Shown here: piece after piece, positions 1 through 12,251 of the stretch
Layout: every line of letters starts with the position of its first letter
Numbering within the stretch: the stretch's first letter is position 1
From: Agapanthus africanus
Lineage: Eukaryota; Streptophyta; Magnoliopsida; Asparagales; Amaryllidaceae
Assembly (NCBI GenBank): GCA_030015575.1
Contig: JASDDO010000016.1
Span: 68,445,396-68,509,395 of the forward strand
Length of the DNA stretch: 64,000 nt
Reading direction: 5' to 3'
The notes under the pieces: generated by a model
Seen by the model: only the letters and a program-made list of their open reading frames with translations
The model's database searches: none
Told to the model about the DNA's origin: nothing
Translations under genes and position numbers: made by a program

Positions 1-322
1 TTCAATTTAGCAATGTGTTCTTTTATTTAGAATTATTTTTCTTAATTACTTTCCTAATGAGGATTAGTGTGCTTGCATGCACACTTAGCATTTTAGTGGC
101 ACATACTTATTCCTTCTCACCCTTTTCAAATTTTCATTTTTCTTTTTCCTTTAAAACAAAAGAAATTGATTTTGAGAGAAAAAAGAGAGGTATGGTGAGC
201 ATTAATGAGGCATGGAGGCAATAAATGTGGCTTTTCTCTCTCTCTCTTTCTTTTCTTTCTCCCTCTCTTTTCTCTTTTCTTTTCTTGCTGAAAATTTCAA
301 CAGCAGAAACTGCAGCTCCAGC

Positions 323-2536
323 TGTTAGTTATATGTATGCCCTAGAGGCCATTACTATACATAGGATGTATATTGTAGTGGATGCTTGGACATATATAGG
401 GATGACTTTCTTGCTCGATATGATAGTATGTTATCTGGTTACTCTTTACGTTAACGTGTACACTAATTGTCTCTCTGTTACATGTTGGTAAAGCCCTTAG
501 GATGTGTACTTGACTACCTGGACTATGATGCGGATCATACTAGTGGGGACATGGTAGTCCATAAGTACATCCTTCAAGGTCCCTAGTCGTAGGTGTATCG
601 AGACGGGGCATCGATATACCAGAGTAGACTAGCATGTAGCTTCTCGACCCATATAGATGGGCGATGGATGATCCCATATCCATTGGTGTTTGACATCAGA
701 GATGATATACGGGTGCTCAGTGGAGACTGGGTACACTGGACGGACTCGCCGAGAACTCCCAGATGGTATTATACCTTACGTCAGATGGCAGTTATCTGGT
801 GACACTGGTGCAGGTTAGTCTGTAGACCCGAGATCGTCATAGAGTCTTGTGTGATTCCCACTATGCTTTGATTTCCACCTTACCATGTCCAAGAGGGCGT
901 GCAAAACGGTGGTTTTTGGGTACAGTCCCGAGTCACATGGAGGCAATGAGCGATAGGAGGGGTTTCGTCTCTCCCGGTATAGGGAGTTGATGTTGCGCTG
1001 TGCTCGATTGGCTATAACAGGAAGTCCTTGGCCAAGGCTGTTTTAGGGATTTACTGGTAAGTTTTACCGGTAGTTTCTCGACCCGTTATGAGCCTCATAT
1101 CGATACGACTTATCGAGTTATTGGGGTCTGACGTTTACCACCCCTAGGCGAGATATGCGACATATCAGACGAACAGACCGGACTGTACGGTAGTGTTACT
1201 GGTTGGATTCACAGGAGTGTGAGCGGGCTTGCTCGTTGATCTTCTGATCGCTCAATACCCGGGTGGCCGTTACGTTTAGCAGACCGCTTGCGGCTTGTGG
1301 GTGTTTGATATGATCATCACCTACTGCCGGCGTATTGACGAGTCTTTAGAGTCCTACACAGGGGTTTCCTGGCTCAAGCGAAATGAAATAGGAGCGCATA
1401 TGAGATATGTGCGGGACCGAGAATAATACCAGTATGTGATACTGTATTCTATTCTCGCGATTTGTATCATCGGTCGGTTATATGTGATATAGCCGGGTTG
1501 CCGAATCAAGTGTTGATTCGATACATTGATACACTTGATATTAGTCGGTTATATGCGATATGACCGGATCGTTAAATCAAGTGTTGATTTAATGATTTAA
1601 TGTATAATTATATATTTGATATATTACTTTACATTAACTAGTATTGGTTCACTTAAGATTGATTTTCTCACTTGAATGTGCACATTGTTTATATGTGATA
1701 TATGCAAGTGTACATGTTTGTATCATGCTTGATGATACAAACAAGTTGTGTGTATGAGACTTGAACCAAATCAAGGTTAGATTAGGGTTTACTATTTTCC
1801 TAAGCATATAACAAAAGAGTGTGACTTTGGTCAAAGTTATCAAGCTTCATGAAGCTTGATAAACATTGACAAAGTCAACTCTTTTGTCATTTATTCAAGA
1901 TATTAGTTAACCCAACCCTTAACCTAATGCTTTGGTTAAATCTCTACATGAGTTAAGCATGAGGGCTTAACTCAACCATGGTGCCATTATTTATTGGATA
2001 AGTTTCATTTGGATGATAATTCATATGATTCTTTTCTTCTTCTTCATCTTCATCAAGCTCACAAAAGCTTGCTAGCTCCAATGGTGCCATGAGAAAAAGA
2101 GTGAGAAATCCAATTCTAAAGTGAACCCACTTCCTATTTCATCATCCTCTACCACTTGCCATGTTGTATAGGGTGTTCTCTTCATAAAGTTTTTGACCAA
2201 GTGAAGGAATAGCTTGAGTTTGAGTCTCCCCGACGTAGATCATCTTCGGCCTCGAAGTCAATGACCTAGCCCGATCATTTCTCCGACAAAACCATCGCTA
2301 GAGTCCGGGATCCGATGATCGCAGTGGAGGGATGTCAACACGGAGTTTTAGAAGCGGAGGACCGGATCTACAAAGGTTGTAATCCTTTTCACTTAGTAGC
2401 AAAGTTGTTTGCTAGCCGGTTGTTTCGCTTAATCTCTAGTTAACGATCTATATTAGGGTTTCTCGGCACCGGAAAATTTGAATTTGGCATGGTTGATGCC
2501 TTGTGGAACCTCTTGAGTGTGTCTAGGAACCCTACA
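323..2536 (+). mobile_element. Solo Ty1/copia LTR, 2.2 kb, inserted in T1
   Basis: It begins TGTTAGTTATATGTATGCCC and ends CCTACA, matching both ends of the paired copia LTRs elsewhere in the window. The five bases on each side are CCAGC (318-322 and 2537-2541), a perfect target-site duplication. No internal region follows; the flanking DNA resumes T1. This is therefore a solo LTR left by recombination between the two LTRs of a former full copia element. It contains the repeated ATATGNGATAT dyads listed separately and a conserved block around 2239-2250 (GTAGATCATCTTCGGC) found in all copia LTRs here. It has no coding capacity; the short reading frames in it are chance. Confidence 0.92.
1475..1566 (+). 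repeat. ATATGNGATAT dyads in the copia LTR (solo copy)
   Basis: CGGTTATATGTGATATAGCCG (1475-1495) and a 21-base near copy (1546-1566, with GCGATATGACCG) are imperfect palindromes about 71 bp apart, each followed by AATCAAGTGTTGATT. Looser relatives occur at 1396-1412, 1432-1442 and about 1689-1704. All copia LTRs in the window keep this array. Confidence 0.75.
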
Positions 2537-3487
2537 CCAGCAGCAACAACCTCACATTTTCACCCTCTTTTCATTCCCCTTTGATTCATGCTCACACCCT
2601 ACACAAAAACCTCATTTTTCCTTCACATAAACCTTGATTTAGTGGCTCTTTTGAGGTGTTTGGAGCAAATCAGTGCACCTGAGGCAAGAGCAAGAACTTT
2701 TGGGTTTTTCTAAAGTCTTTTGAAGGTATTACACTCATAATTAAAATCCCATTTCATAACTTGTTGTATTTTAGGAAAATATCACCTTGTTATGCATGTT
2801 TTGTGCTATATAAAGGGTTTTAGTGAGGTTATGTTAAAAATTAACTTTTTAAGGCTTGATTAGCTTGGTAATGTGATATTAGTATGGTTTTAGACTTGGG
2901 TTTGTTTCAGATTTCATAAAAATACCCTGAAGTATCAATTTTGTGATAAATGTGCTTTTTAACTGTTTTTTTGGACTCTGTTGAAATCTGCTTGCACTCT
3001 GGTTACTTCAGAATAAAATTATAATTACTGGAGCACGTACACTATGAGTAGAAAACACACACGAAGCACGGGAGGCAGGCTCCTAACCTGGGCCGCCGAA
3101 AAATTACTTCTATCCGCAAATTGCGGCCAGATTGGTGACCTGGGGGTTGAGGTTTTGGTGATGGGTGTCTGCTGCTATGTGGGTTTTTATGGTAAGTTTA
3201 GTTTTGAGAAACTCTATCTGTATCAAAATCGGGAGCTATTTACCTGTTTCTTGTATTTTAAATCTTTGCGACACACGTGATACGTGTGTGGGTTTGGGGT
3301 GTTCTGCGTATCGCGACGCGTCGATGTAGTTTCAGACGCTTAATCACACGTTTAGCGTATCGCGCACAAGCGCTCTTGGTTCACGAAGCGAGTTACTAGT
3401 TTGGCCTTAATGTCGTGTTTGTGTGACTTCGAGCTTATGTGTGATATACTGTGTAATTTTAGGTTTGCAGGCGAGTACAACGGACAC

Positions 3488-4771
3488 TGTTCAGACCATA
3501 ATATTGCATTTATTATTCCCCTATTCTTATCCTTTTTATAAATAAACAGGTACTCTTGACGCACGTTTGTTGCATATTACAGGATACAGGTTTCTGGAGC
3601 AAATACAGTGAAAAGATACAAAACAACATAAAAGGGACTTTTGACCAGCAATTAGACGGATCCTAGTCAAGCCCAGTTCACATAGGTGCAAGGCAACGAA
3701 TGTCAAGGTGAAACGGTTAAAAGACCAATACAAATCTTCACTGAAGATCTGGAGAAGAACCAGAAGCCCAAAAAAGAAAACAAGTGAAGAAACAGAAGCC
3801 CAAAGAGCCAATGAACCAAGCCTAAAAAGCACAGGGCCCAACTCCCTTATTTGGCCGTGGAACCGCGGCCAAACCCATGCTGGCGCCGCGGTTCCGCGGC
3901 CATACAGGGCCCGTGTCGGTGCATATTTTCTGAGGCGGCGCGTCGGTGCAGATGTTAGGATTTTACGTGGGCAAATCTGTAATTTTGCATGTGCGAGAGT
4001 CTGTAACCCTAGGTTTCCTATTTTCCTATAAATTGTAGTTTTAGATCTGTAAAATGCTATGCCTCTTTTCAATCAATAAAATTCAGATTTTCTGAGAGCA
4101 AAATTCAGATCTGTTCTTCTTGTTTGGAGGGAGCCGTCAATCTAGTAAGTACTTTATCTATGTTTCTTTTAATTATAATGTCTTCTCATTCCCTAATGAG
4201 CGAGTAGTCTCCTCGCTTGTTAGGCTTAGCCTTAGGGAAAGGGTTGAGAGATGAGATCTCTCACCCCTTTCAATGCCACTTTAACCTAATGAAATAGAAC
4301 TCCACGCATATGCGCACAACCGCTCCCTGCGGCATCCTACCCATCGAGGTAACGATGAACCATAGTATAAAGGGCCGGTTGCGCGCATTTTCCGTGGGGG
4401 TTAGGGTGATTATCAACAAAGGAAGGATACGAATCTAGAGGAAGAAACATCTTCCCAAAAGATTCGTATCCACTTTATTGATAATTAACTTAACACCTAA
4501 TAGATCTAAAAAAAGATGGCATTGAAAGCGGTGATGAAAAACATTAATCTCCAAAACTTCCCCTAAGCCTAACCCTAGCAAGATTCTTAATTAGATTAAT
4601 TAGATCCAGTATTTTAGATTGTTATAAACCAACCCAAAACTACAAATTGAATCAACTCGTTAAAACACATAAAAGGAATTTACCTGTCTCTGTGGATCGA
4701 CCCGTACTCACCGGCTAGCTGCGAAGCGACGCCGTTTCTGATTGCGGTAACTCAAATTTTTGGATTAATCA
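3488..4771 (+). repeat. 5' LTR of element A
   Basis: It starts TGTTCAGACC and ends GGATTAATCA. A GC-rich palindrome pair lies at 3853-3901, a TATA-like TATAAA at 4027-4032 and AATAAA at 4075-4080. A second TATAAATA lies near the left end at about 3537-3544, so the transcription start is uncertain. The U5-side block CTGTGGATCGACCCGTACTC near 4690 is shared with element R. The antisense frame of up to 186 codons across both LTRs is fortuitous. Confidence 0.93.
3853..3901 (+). repeat. Paired GC palindromes in the 5' LTR of element A
   Basis: GGCCGTGGAACCGCGGCC (3853-3870) and GCCGCGGTTCCGCGGCC (3885-3901) are inverted copies 14 bases apart, and each is itself almost a palindrome around AA or TT. 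They lie about 126 bp before a TATA-like box. The 3' LTR copy is at 11111-11159. Confidence 0.85.
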
Positions 4772-4773
4772 AA

Positions 4774-4791
4774 TGGCGCCGTTGCCGGGGA
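4774..4791 (+). other. Primer-binding site of element A (tRNA-Asp type)
   Basis: TGGCGCCGTTGCCGGGGA begins two bases after the LTR. This is the sequence usual in Athila/Tat Ty3/gypsy elements and is the place where minus-strand DNA synthesis is primed by a host tRNA. Confidence 0.9.
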
Positions 4792-5888
4792 CGGCGTAAT
4801 CTTTCTTTTTGTGAATTTTCGGGTTGATATAAATTTTAAAAAAATTATAAAAATCTGAAAATATAAAAATAAAAATAAAAAAAAATAATCAAATTTGATC
4901 TGTTTGAAGGGTGTATCTTTTGGATCTTGCAGGAACAGCGAAGAATCAAGGATCTGGAATTTTACAGAGGGCAAATCAAAATTTGGTACATAAGAACAGA
5001 GAGGAATTGAAAGTACAGAACCACAGAAATTTTTCCAGAGCGCGATCCCACCAGAACGCCACGCTTCCGCCGCAAAACTAGGTCCCTGACCGCGCTTCCG
5101 CCGCTCTCTGGCCACGTCAGCACCTGAAAATCTGCTGGTTTGCTTTCTCCTTCTCCCCTCTGCAATCTCCCATATATCTCTCTGTAAAACGTTTTCTGCA
5201 GGAATTCTTTGCGTAAAGAGTCTTTCTCCCCTTCTCGATAACAGATCTTCTGCAGGTTTCTTTGCGCCGCGCTAAAAAATTCTGATTGCAAGTGAAATTT
5301 TATTTGTTTTGCATAATTTAACCGGATTCTAAGGGGCTAATTGACCAAACTCAGATTGGGTGGGGATTTCATCACCCTTCCCAGGACCCCAGAAAACACC
5401 TAAAGCATTTTGCATCGACCACAATTAATTAAAAAAAAAAGATTAGACTCAGACCTAAGGACATCGAGCTCAATAGGAAAAGGACTAGTATAGGCATCGG
5501 CCGTTTATCCTAACCGACTTTGCGGTGTCTAGGCTAGTGGTTATTAATTAGGCCCACTGTAGTGGTGGTTCCTTCCCACTGACCTGGCCGTACTTGTCCG
5601 TGAAGAGGCGGTTTGAGGTCCTATTTCTAGCCCTAGTTAGGAGCTGTCTAGCAGACCTAGGCAACCCTAGATCTAGGCCTGATTGTGCATGTGTGGTTGA
5701 TACATTTGTGTCACGAGTCTCTTTTCAAAACTTCTTTGCAAAACTCTCACATAAAAAAAATCTTTTCAAACTTGCAACTTGCCGCTAAGAAAACTTGCAC
5801 CTCACTTCCACCATCTCTCCTTCATTGACGTTATCTTACCCCCACATTCTGTTTTTCTATTTCTTCTGACTGCACTACCCTTTAGTGT
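4792..5888 (+). other. Leader (5' untranslated region) of element A
   Basis: No credible coding frame is seen. It is AT-rich just after the primer site, then mixed, with a GC-richer stretch near 5060-5110 holding repeated gcgcttccgccgc/acgcttccgccgc phrases. It leads into the gag frame, whose first ATG is at 5889. Confidence 0.7.
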
Positions 5889-7256
5889 ATGTCATCTTGG
5901 ACTAGGGATACTAACGCCCGATTAGTCCGTGTTTCGTTGGTACCGATCAACGAACCCTTCGACGAACCCTTCGTCGACATTCCGTCCACTTCCTTACCTC
6001 CACATTCAAATTCTTCTTTCGAAGGTATGTCGGGATTCAACCCCAACGATACCTTACAGACGGGAATGATTCCACCTCCGCCAGGTGCGAATAACCCGAA
6101 TCATCCGCCTGTCGAAGCGCCCGCACGAGTCGCGCTCCAGGATCTTTTCTACCCCGTCCGCACTTCTTTACCTACATGTCTTTCACCCCCACCGGCAAAT
6201 GGGGACAACTTTGAAATAAAACCACACTTCATCAATATGCTGCCTAAATTTCATGGTTTGGAATCCGAAGATGCATATATTTTCATTAATAAATTCCAAA
6301 ACGTTTGCAGCATGATGAAGACAACCCAATTAAGTGATGACGCAATAAGGCTAAGGGTCATTCCTTTTACCTTATGTGACCTAACCGAGAAGTGGCTATA
6401 CAGCACCGCATCACATTCCATTAGGAATTAGGACGAGTTTGTGAGAGCTTTTCTGAAAAAGTTCTATCCTCATCATAAAACTGCTAGAATCCGAAACGAG
6501 ATTATACAATTTTCACAGCTTCCGTCCGAACCATTCTGGAAGTGCTTCGAGAGATTTAAAGACCTACTTGTCCAATGCCCTCATCATGGGATAGAAAATT
6601 GGCAACTTTGCCAAACATTATACGAGGGATTGAACGCAGCAACGAAGCAGTTGCTAGAAACAATATGTCAAGGTCATTTTCTCTCCAAGTCTAGCGACGA
6701 AGCTTGGCAGTTTCTTGAGGACCTAAGTGAGCAAACAATTCAGTGGGAGAGTACAAAGACCACATCATCTTCTTCAGTTGGTCAATCTAGGGCAGGCATA
6801 CATCAAATAGATATGTCGATTTCTATGAAGGCCGAGATGGCCTCACTTATGAAAAAGGTAGAAGCCATTGAGACAAAAATCTCATCGTCTTCTCCTGCCC
6901 CTACTCTACCCACACGAACTGTTTGTGCTTGTTGTTCGAACCCATCGCATTTAACCGAAGAGTGTCCTTATAATGCACCTATTCAAGGACAGGATCAAGT
7001 CAATGCTGCATTTCAGCAACGACAAAGAAATGATCCGTACTCTTCGACATACAATCAGGGGTGGAGGAGTCACCCAAATTTCGCTTGGAACCAAAATCAA
7101 CAAGTCCAAGGAAATAACAATTTTCAAAGAGCTCCTCCACAACAACAACAAGCACCCTTACAAACTCAAAACCAGCAACCTTTCCAACAACAACCTTATA
7201 CAAATCAAACGAACAATTTGGTTCAACCAAATGATGATAAGGTTACCTCGCTCTAA
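5889..7256 (+). pseudogene. gag: gag of element A (fossil)
   Basis: This encodes a Ty3/gypsy capsid-nucleocapsid protein. The retrotransposon-gag domain is recognised from PHFINMLPKFHGLESEDAYIF and its continuation, through the FYPHHKTARIRNEIIQFSQ region and the EPFWKCFERFKDLLVQCPHH motif, which is typical of Athila/Tat gag. A CCHC zinc knuckle follows (CACCSNPSHLTEEC, about 6930-6970), then a Q/N-rich tail rich in QQQ runs. The product would package element RNA in cytoplasmic particles. The frame is broken, so this copy is not expected to give a full protein. Lineage is inferred from motif similarity and the primer site. Confidence 0.85.
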
Positions 7257-7328
7257 AAAAGTCTAGATGCATTTCTTAAGCAAACTACAGAATCCGCAGC
7301 AAGATTTGAAAGTTATGTTCAATCTTTA

Positions 7329-9299
7329 ATGAATAACAATGCCTCACACGATCAAAGTATCAAATCTATTGAGGCACAAATTGCACAATTAACTGCTGCG
7401 TTGAGCGAGAGAGAAAAGGGAAAGCTTCCATCTCAACCATTGCCCAATCTCGGTCACACACAAAACGCATATAACAATCACAATGTGAATGCGGTGACCA
7501 CGTTGAGATCCGGAAGAGAGTTGCAAAATAATGTGGGAACTAGTGATGACATCCCGGCCGGTGGTTCTTCTTCTTCCCCTTCTTCATTTTCTTCACTTCC
7601 TTCTTCACCTTTTTCTTTAGAGCCTATTCTCCACCCTTCACACGGCTCTACTTCTTCTGACTCGAACGGACCCATTTCTCACAACATGAACACATCCACA
7701 CAGGGATCCGTTCCTACTTCACATTCTACTCCACAGACTTTTGACTCAACAAATTTTCAGAATGCTCCATTCCTAAATAGGTTGAGTCCTAATAAACCAA
7801 ATGCACAAGTGGAGAAGATTGTGGAGATATTTAAGCAGGTTAGCATAAATATACCTCTCTTGGATGCTATCCAACAAGTACCTTCATACGCAAAAATCTT
7901 AAAGGGCTTGTGCACCTCGAAGAGAAAGGCATCTCAAGTACCCAAGAAAGTGCTAGTGGCTAGTGCAGTGAGCAATGCTATTAACCACCATCAAACCTTA
8001 CCCCAAAAACGAAAGGACCCCGGCTGTCCTACGATTTCAATCACAATTGGGGATAAGAAAATTAATCGAGCACTTTTAGATCTTGGGTCTAGTGTTAACC
8101 TGATTCCTTACTCCGTGTACGAACAATTAGGGGTTGGAGAGTTGAAACCCACTCGTTGCACTCTCCAAATGGCTGATCGATCAATCACCTATCCAAGGGG
8201 TCAACTAGAGGATGTGTTGATCAAAGTCGGGGAATTCATATTCCCCGTTGATTTTATCGTTATGGATACACAACCTGTTTCTAACCCAAGAAACTAAATT
8301 CCGGTGATTCTTGGTCGACCATTTTTGGCCACTTCAAATGCCGTAATAAATTGTCGCAATGGCTCCATGACTCTATCCTTCGGAAAGAGGTCTAGTGAGT
8401 TCAATATTTATAAAATGGGAAGTCTTCCCCCCGTGCCTAAAGCTAGTACACGAGAAGTTTGCTCTATTCACGAAATCACGCAGGAGGACTGCGAGCTTGA
8501 AAGATTTCTATTTGATGAAAACAGTTTTGACGCCACTAGTGCGTCCCTCCTTGAGCCTACCACCGTTGACACAACCGAAATTGATTATGAATGTTTCACT
8601 TTTTCGGATGACGACGACTCACAGCCCGAATATGAGTCTTTTGAATTTTTGGATGAGTTAGTCGAACCATCCGAATCGGTTGTTTGCAGTGATTTCAAAC
8701 CTGTGTTGGAGTCCTTTGAGTTCGAGGTAGATTCCGCAATGATTCTTTCGACTCCGAAACTCGAACTCATATCCTTGCCACCTCACCTTAAATATGCTTA
8801 CATAGGTGAGAATGAGACTTTTCCCATTATAATATCAGCCTCTCTAGCCTTCGAGCAAGAGAACGCTATTTTAAAAGTCTTACAAGATAGGCGGCAAGTT
8901 TTCAGTTGGACTATGGCGGACATCGAGGAAATCAGTTCCCTTATAATTGAATATCATATGCAATTGATGGATGATGCCAAGTCAATAGAGGACCCACAGA
9001 AACATCTTGGGGGTATTGTGGTTAGTCAACCTCCTCCTTCAGAAGTTGAACCACCCCCATTTCTTTTGAGAAGATACGAGAATGCCAACATTTCATTGAT
9101 TGCTGATCCTTCCCATTCTCGTTTTGATGCATCACCACCTCATGTATATTCGCTTCCACACCGTCCTTACCACCACTTCTATCATCCCCAATTCTTTGTG
9201 GACCGCCACAACTTATTCTTCCACCAACCAATACTCTTTACTGATAAATTTTTCAACTGGTTGGTGTTGACTTTTGGTCTATGCAAGGTTTGGCAGTAA
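7329..9299 (+). pseudogene. Gag tail, aspartic protease and downstream acidic region of element A (fossil)
   Basis: After a Ser/Pro-rich linker and a KVEKIVEIF..NIPLLDAI-like stretch comes a retropepsin-like domain at about 8010-8380, recognised by PTISITIGDKKINRALLDLG with the DLGSS active-site region and later ILGRPFLATSNAVINCRNG, as in Athila/Tat polyproteins. A strongly acidic stretch follows (about 8460-8730), then a short segment like the very start of a gypsy RT (FSWTMADIEEISSLI), and a tail ending WLVLTFGLCK. No RT catalytic motif, RNase H or integrase is seen. The closing peptide recurs in the ORF of element R. The reading frame is broken a small number of times. Confidence 0.8.
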
Positions 9300-9423
9300 T
9301 GTCTAACTTAGTTTAAATGAAGTTTGGGGAGGGGCTTTTTGTATATATTTTTGATAAAAAAATAAAAAAATTATAAATAAATAAACAGGGAAGTGCCGGT
9401 ATTTTGACCCTCTTGGTTTAGCA

Positions 9424-9443
9424 TGACAGTGAGGACACTGTCA
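9424..9443 (+). other. Stem-loop in element A 3' region
   Basis: TGACAGTG, loop AGGA, CACTGTCA: a perfect 8-bp stem. The same stem with a 3-base loop occurs in element R at 61517-61535. Confidence 0.75.
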
Positions 9444-10728
9444 AGTTCAAGTTTGGGGGTATGCTCGGTACGTCTTCTTCCTTCACATTCATTTGTACAT
9501 ATTTTTGCATTTGCATACTTATTTGAAAACCCATAAAAATTTGAAAAATTTCAAAATTATAAAAATTATTGTATTCAATTTTGGCTAATTGACTTGAGTT
9601 TAACAAATAGGTTAACTGGCTAAGAACAACTAGGTCTTAGACTTAGTAAATTAAAAACCCTAAAAAAAAACCTTCCTTAAAGTTTAACAGTAGAAAGTAT
9701 ATGCCTTGTAGTTTATTTAGAAATAGGCAAATTTTGGGTTCACTTCTTGGGCTAAGTCGAAACAAGGGAAGAGTATTGATGTTCTTATTAGAGTATAAGT
9801 TTGAAAAATAGTTCCTAGCGTAAGTCTAAATTCTGAAAATGTATAACCTACAATTTGCACAATCACGCACCTTGAAATTTGGAAAAGTAGAAGAGACCTT
9901 AAAAGGCTCTTGTCTAAAGTCCTTAGTATGAAAAAGTGTGAATAAAAAAAAAATGGACACTAGTTTTTGTGATTACTTAAGACTGCAAAAATAGAAAAAT
10001 ATTTAGTAAGGGTGCTTCATCACCTAGTGCCTTAGATCAACTGGTTTGGGAGTCACTGCTAAAGCCTTGGGTGTTGCAAAGACTAGGAAGTATGCTTTAA
10101 AGTGCAAACGCATTTTGTAATCGGTCGTTGGTACCTCAAGAAGTATTAACGGTCGCATGAAGGATGTGTAAGCAAATTTCATTTAAATTCACCACTAATT
10201 AGTACTTTGGACAACGGACAAGGGGTTGATTGCTTAATTTGAATTTCCAAGTGTAGGGGTGATCTATACACACATGTAGGGATATGTAATTGGAGTTTAG
10301 ATAAGAGAAAGGGGTGAAGAATAGAACTTGTATCTTTAATAGAGTTGATAGAAATTCCTAAGTCGAGATGAAACCCTAGAAGGAAAACTTAAGAGATGCC
10401 GAAAGCTAAGTAAGTAATAGGATATATATAATCTTAAGTTAAATGATGAGGAAGTGTGAAGAATATGGGTGGATAATTTACAAGTATAAGATAATAGAAT
10501 TCCTTGTTGGAAAACCTAATTGGAGAACAAAAATCAATGGGCCGAGTTGATAGGATTTTGTGGGTGTAATCCGCTGAAAACCCTCAGGAGACAACACTCC
10601 TCCTACTAGGGACACCTAGAGGTTTAACGGCTTGTTGCACGTGCTCAGTGCAATCGCGTTTCCCTGCGAAAGTGCGGTTAGGATTTTAGAGAATAAAATA
10701 ATAAGTTTGCTCGAGGACGAGCAAAAGG

Positions 10729-10744
10729 TAAGTTTCGGGGTATT
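10729..10744 (+). other. Polypurine tract of element A
   Basis: GTAAGTTTCGGGGTAT lies directly before the 3' LTR. Element R has TAAGTTTGGGGGTATT in the same place. This is the usual Athila/Tat plus-strand priming region. Confidence 0.7.
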
Positions 10745-12028
10745 TGTTCAGACCATAATATTGCATTTATTATTCCCCTATTCTTATCCTTTTTATAAAT
10801 AAACAGGTACTCTTGACGCACGTTTGTTGCATATTACAGGATACAGGTTTCTGGAGCAAATACAGTGAAAAAGACACAAAACAACATAAAAGGGACTTTT
10901 GACCAGCAATTAGACGGATCCTTGTCAAGCCCAGTTCACATAGGTGCAAGGCAACGAATGTCAAGGTGAAACGGTTAAAAGACCAATACAAATCTTCACT
11001 GAAGATCTGGAGAAGAACCAGAAGCCCAAAAAAGAAAACAAGTGAAGAAACAGAAGCCCAAAGAGCCAATGAACCAAGCCCAAAAAGCACAGGGCCCAAC
11101 TCCCTTATTTGGTCGCGGAACCGCGGCCAAACCCATGCTGGCGCCGCGGTTCCGCAGCCATACAGGGCCCGTGTCGGTGCATATTTTCTGAGGCGGCGCG
11201 TCGGTGCAGATGTTAGGATTTTACGTGGGCAAATCTGTAATTTTGCATGTGCGAGAGTCTGTAACCCTAGGTTTCCTATTTTCCTATAAATTGTAGTTTT
11301 AGATCTGTAAAATGCTATGCCTCTTTTCAATCAATAAAATTCAGATTTTCTGAGAGCAAAATTCAGATCTGTTCTTCTTGTTTGGAGGGAGCCGTCAACC
11401 TAGTAAGTACTTTATCTATGTTTCTTTTAATTATAATGTCTTCTCATTCCCTAATGAGCGAGTAGTCTCCTCGCTTGTCAGGGTTAGCCTTAGGGAAAGG
11501 GTTGAGAGATGAGATCTCTCACCCCTTTCAATGCCACTTTAACCTAATGAAATAGAACTCCACGCATATGCGCACAACCGCTCCCTGCGGCATCCTACCC
11601 ATCGAGGTAACGATGAACCGTAGTATAAAGGGCCGGTTGCGCTCATTTTCCGTGGGGGTTAGGGTGATTATCAACAAAGGAAGGATACGAATCTAGAGGA
11701 AGAAACATCTTCCCAAAAGATTCGTATCCACTTTATTGATAATTAACTTAACACCTAATAGATCTAAAAAAGATGGCATTGAAAGCGGTGATGAAAAACA
11801 TTAATCTCCAAAACTTCCCCTAAGCCTAACCCTAGCAAGATTCTTAATTAGATTAATTAGATCCAGTATTTTAGATTGTTATAAACCAACCCAAAACTAC
11901 AAATTGAATCAACTCGTTAAAACACATAAAAGGAATTTACCCGTCTCTGTGGATCGACCCGTACTCACCGGCTAGCTGCGAAGCGACGCCGTTTCTGATT
12001 GCGGTAACTCAAATTTTTGGATTAATCA
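10745..12028 (+). repeat. 3' LTR of element A
   Basis: It is about 99% identical by eye to the 5' LTR and has the same 1284-bp length and the same TGTTCAGACC and GATTAATCA termini. The palindrome pair is at 11111-11159, TATAAA at 11285-11290 and AATAAA at 11333-11338. Confidence 0.93.
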
Positions 12029-12251
12029 GACGCCGCGCAGAAGGGGAAACAAGTTGTCTGCTATACCTAGCGAGAGACTACAGTGAGTAGATTTAACATC
12101 TACGGGGATATCGCCTGCATGGCGTTCTACGTCAGGGCTGATAGGACCTTATAGCTACTTTTCCATACATTGACTGTTCATGGCTATTATTTAGTGCATA
12201 CCGCATTCCCTGCTATATGTATATAAAATATAATTGATAGAACACCGCACC

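Larger units (their letters stand above)
9300..10744 (+). other. 3' non-coding region of element A
   Basis: This 1.4-kb stretch has no coding frame. It holds several polypurine-like phrases (AGTTTGGGGAGGGG near 9324, AAGTTTGGGGGT near 9449), a perfect stem-loop at 9424-9443, and a 3' block (about 10556-10690) that is nearly identical to the matching part of element R. It ends in a polypurine-like TAAGTTTCGGGG directly before the 3' LTR. Confidence 0.8.
3488..12028 (+). mobile_element. Gypsy element A, Athila/Tat-type, non-autonomous with gag and protease, inserted in T1
   Basis: Two direct repeats of 1284 bp each (3488-4771 and 10745-12028), TG...CA ended, flank a 5.97-kb interior. Flanking bases GACAC (3483-3487) and GACGC (12029-12033) fit a target duplication with one later change. 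The primer site TGGCGCCGTTGCCGGGGA lies two bases after the 5' LTR, as in Athila/Tat elements. The interior has gag and an aspartic protease; the reverse transcriptase core, RNase H and integrase are not present. By eye the two LTRs differ at roughly 15 places, about 1%, so the insertion is young, perhaps under a million years at rates commonly used for plant LTRs, though the rate is not known for this species. The coding part is broken by a few changes. This resembles the class called TR-GAG. Confidence 0.93.

Noticed and set aside
3536-4072. Minus-strand frames of 178 and 186 codons, at 3536-4072 and 10770-11330
   Set aside because: They are antisense to the two LTRs of element A and recur only because the LTRs are copies of each other; no domain is seen.
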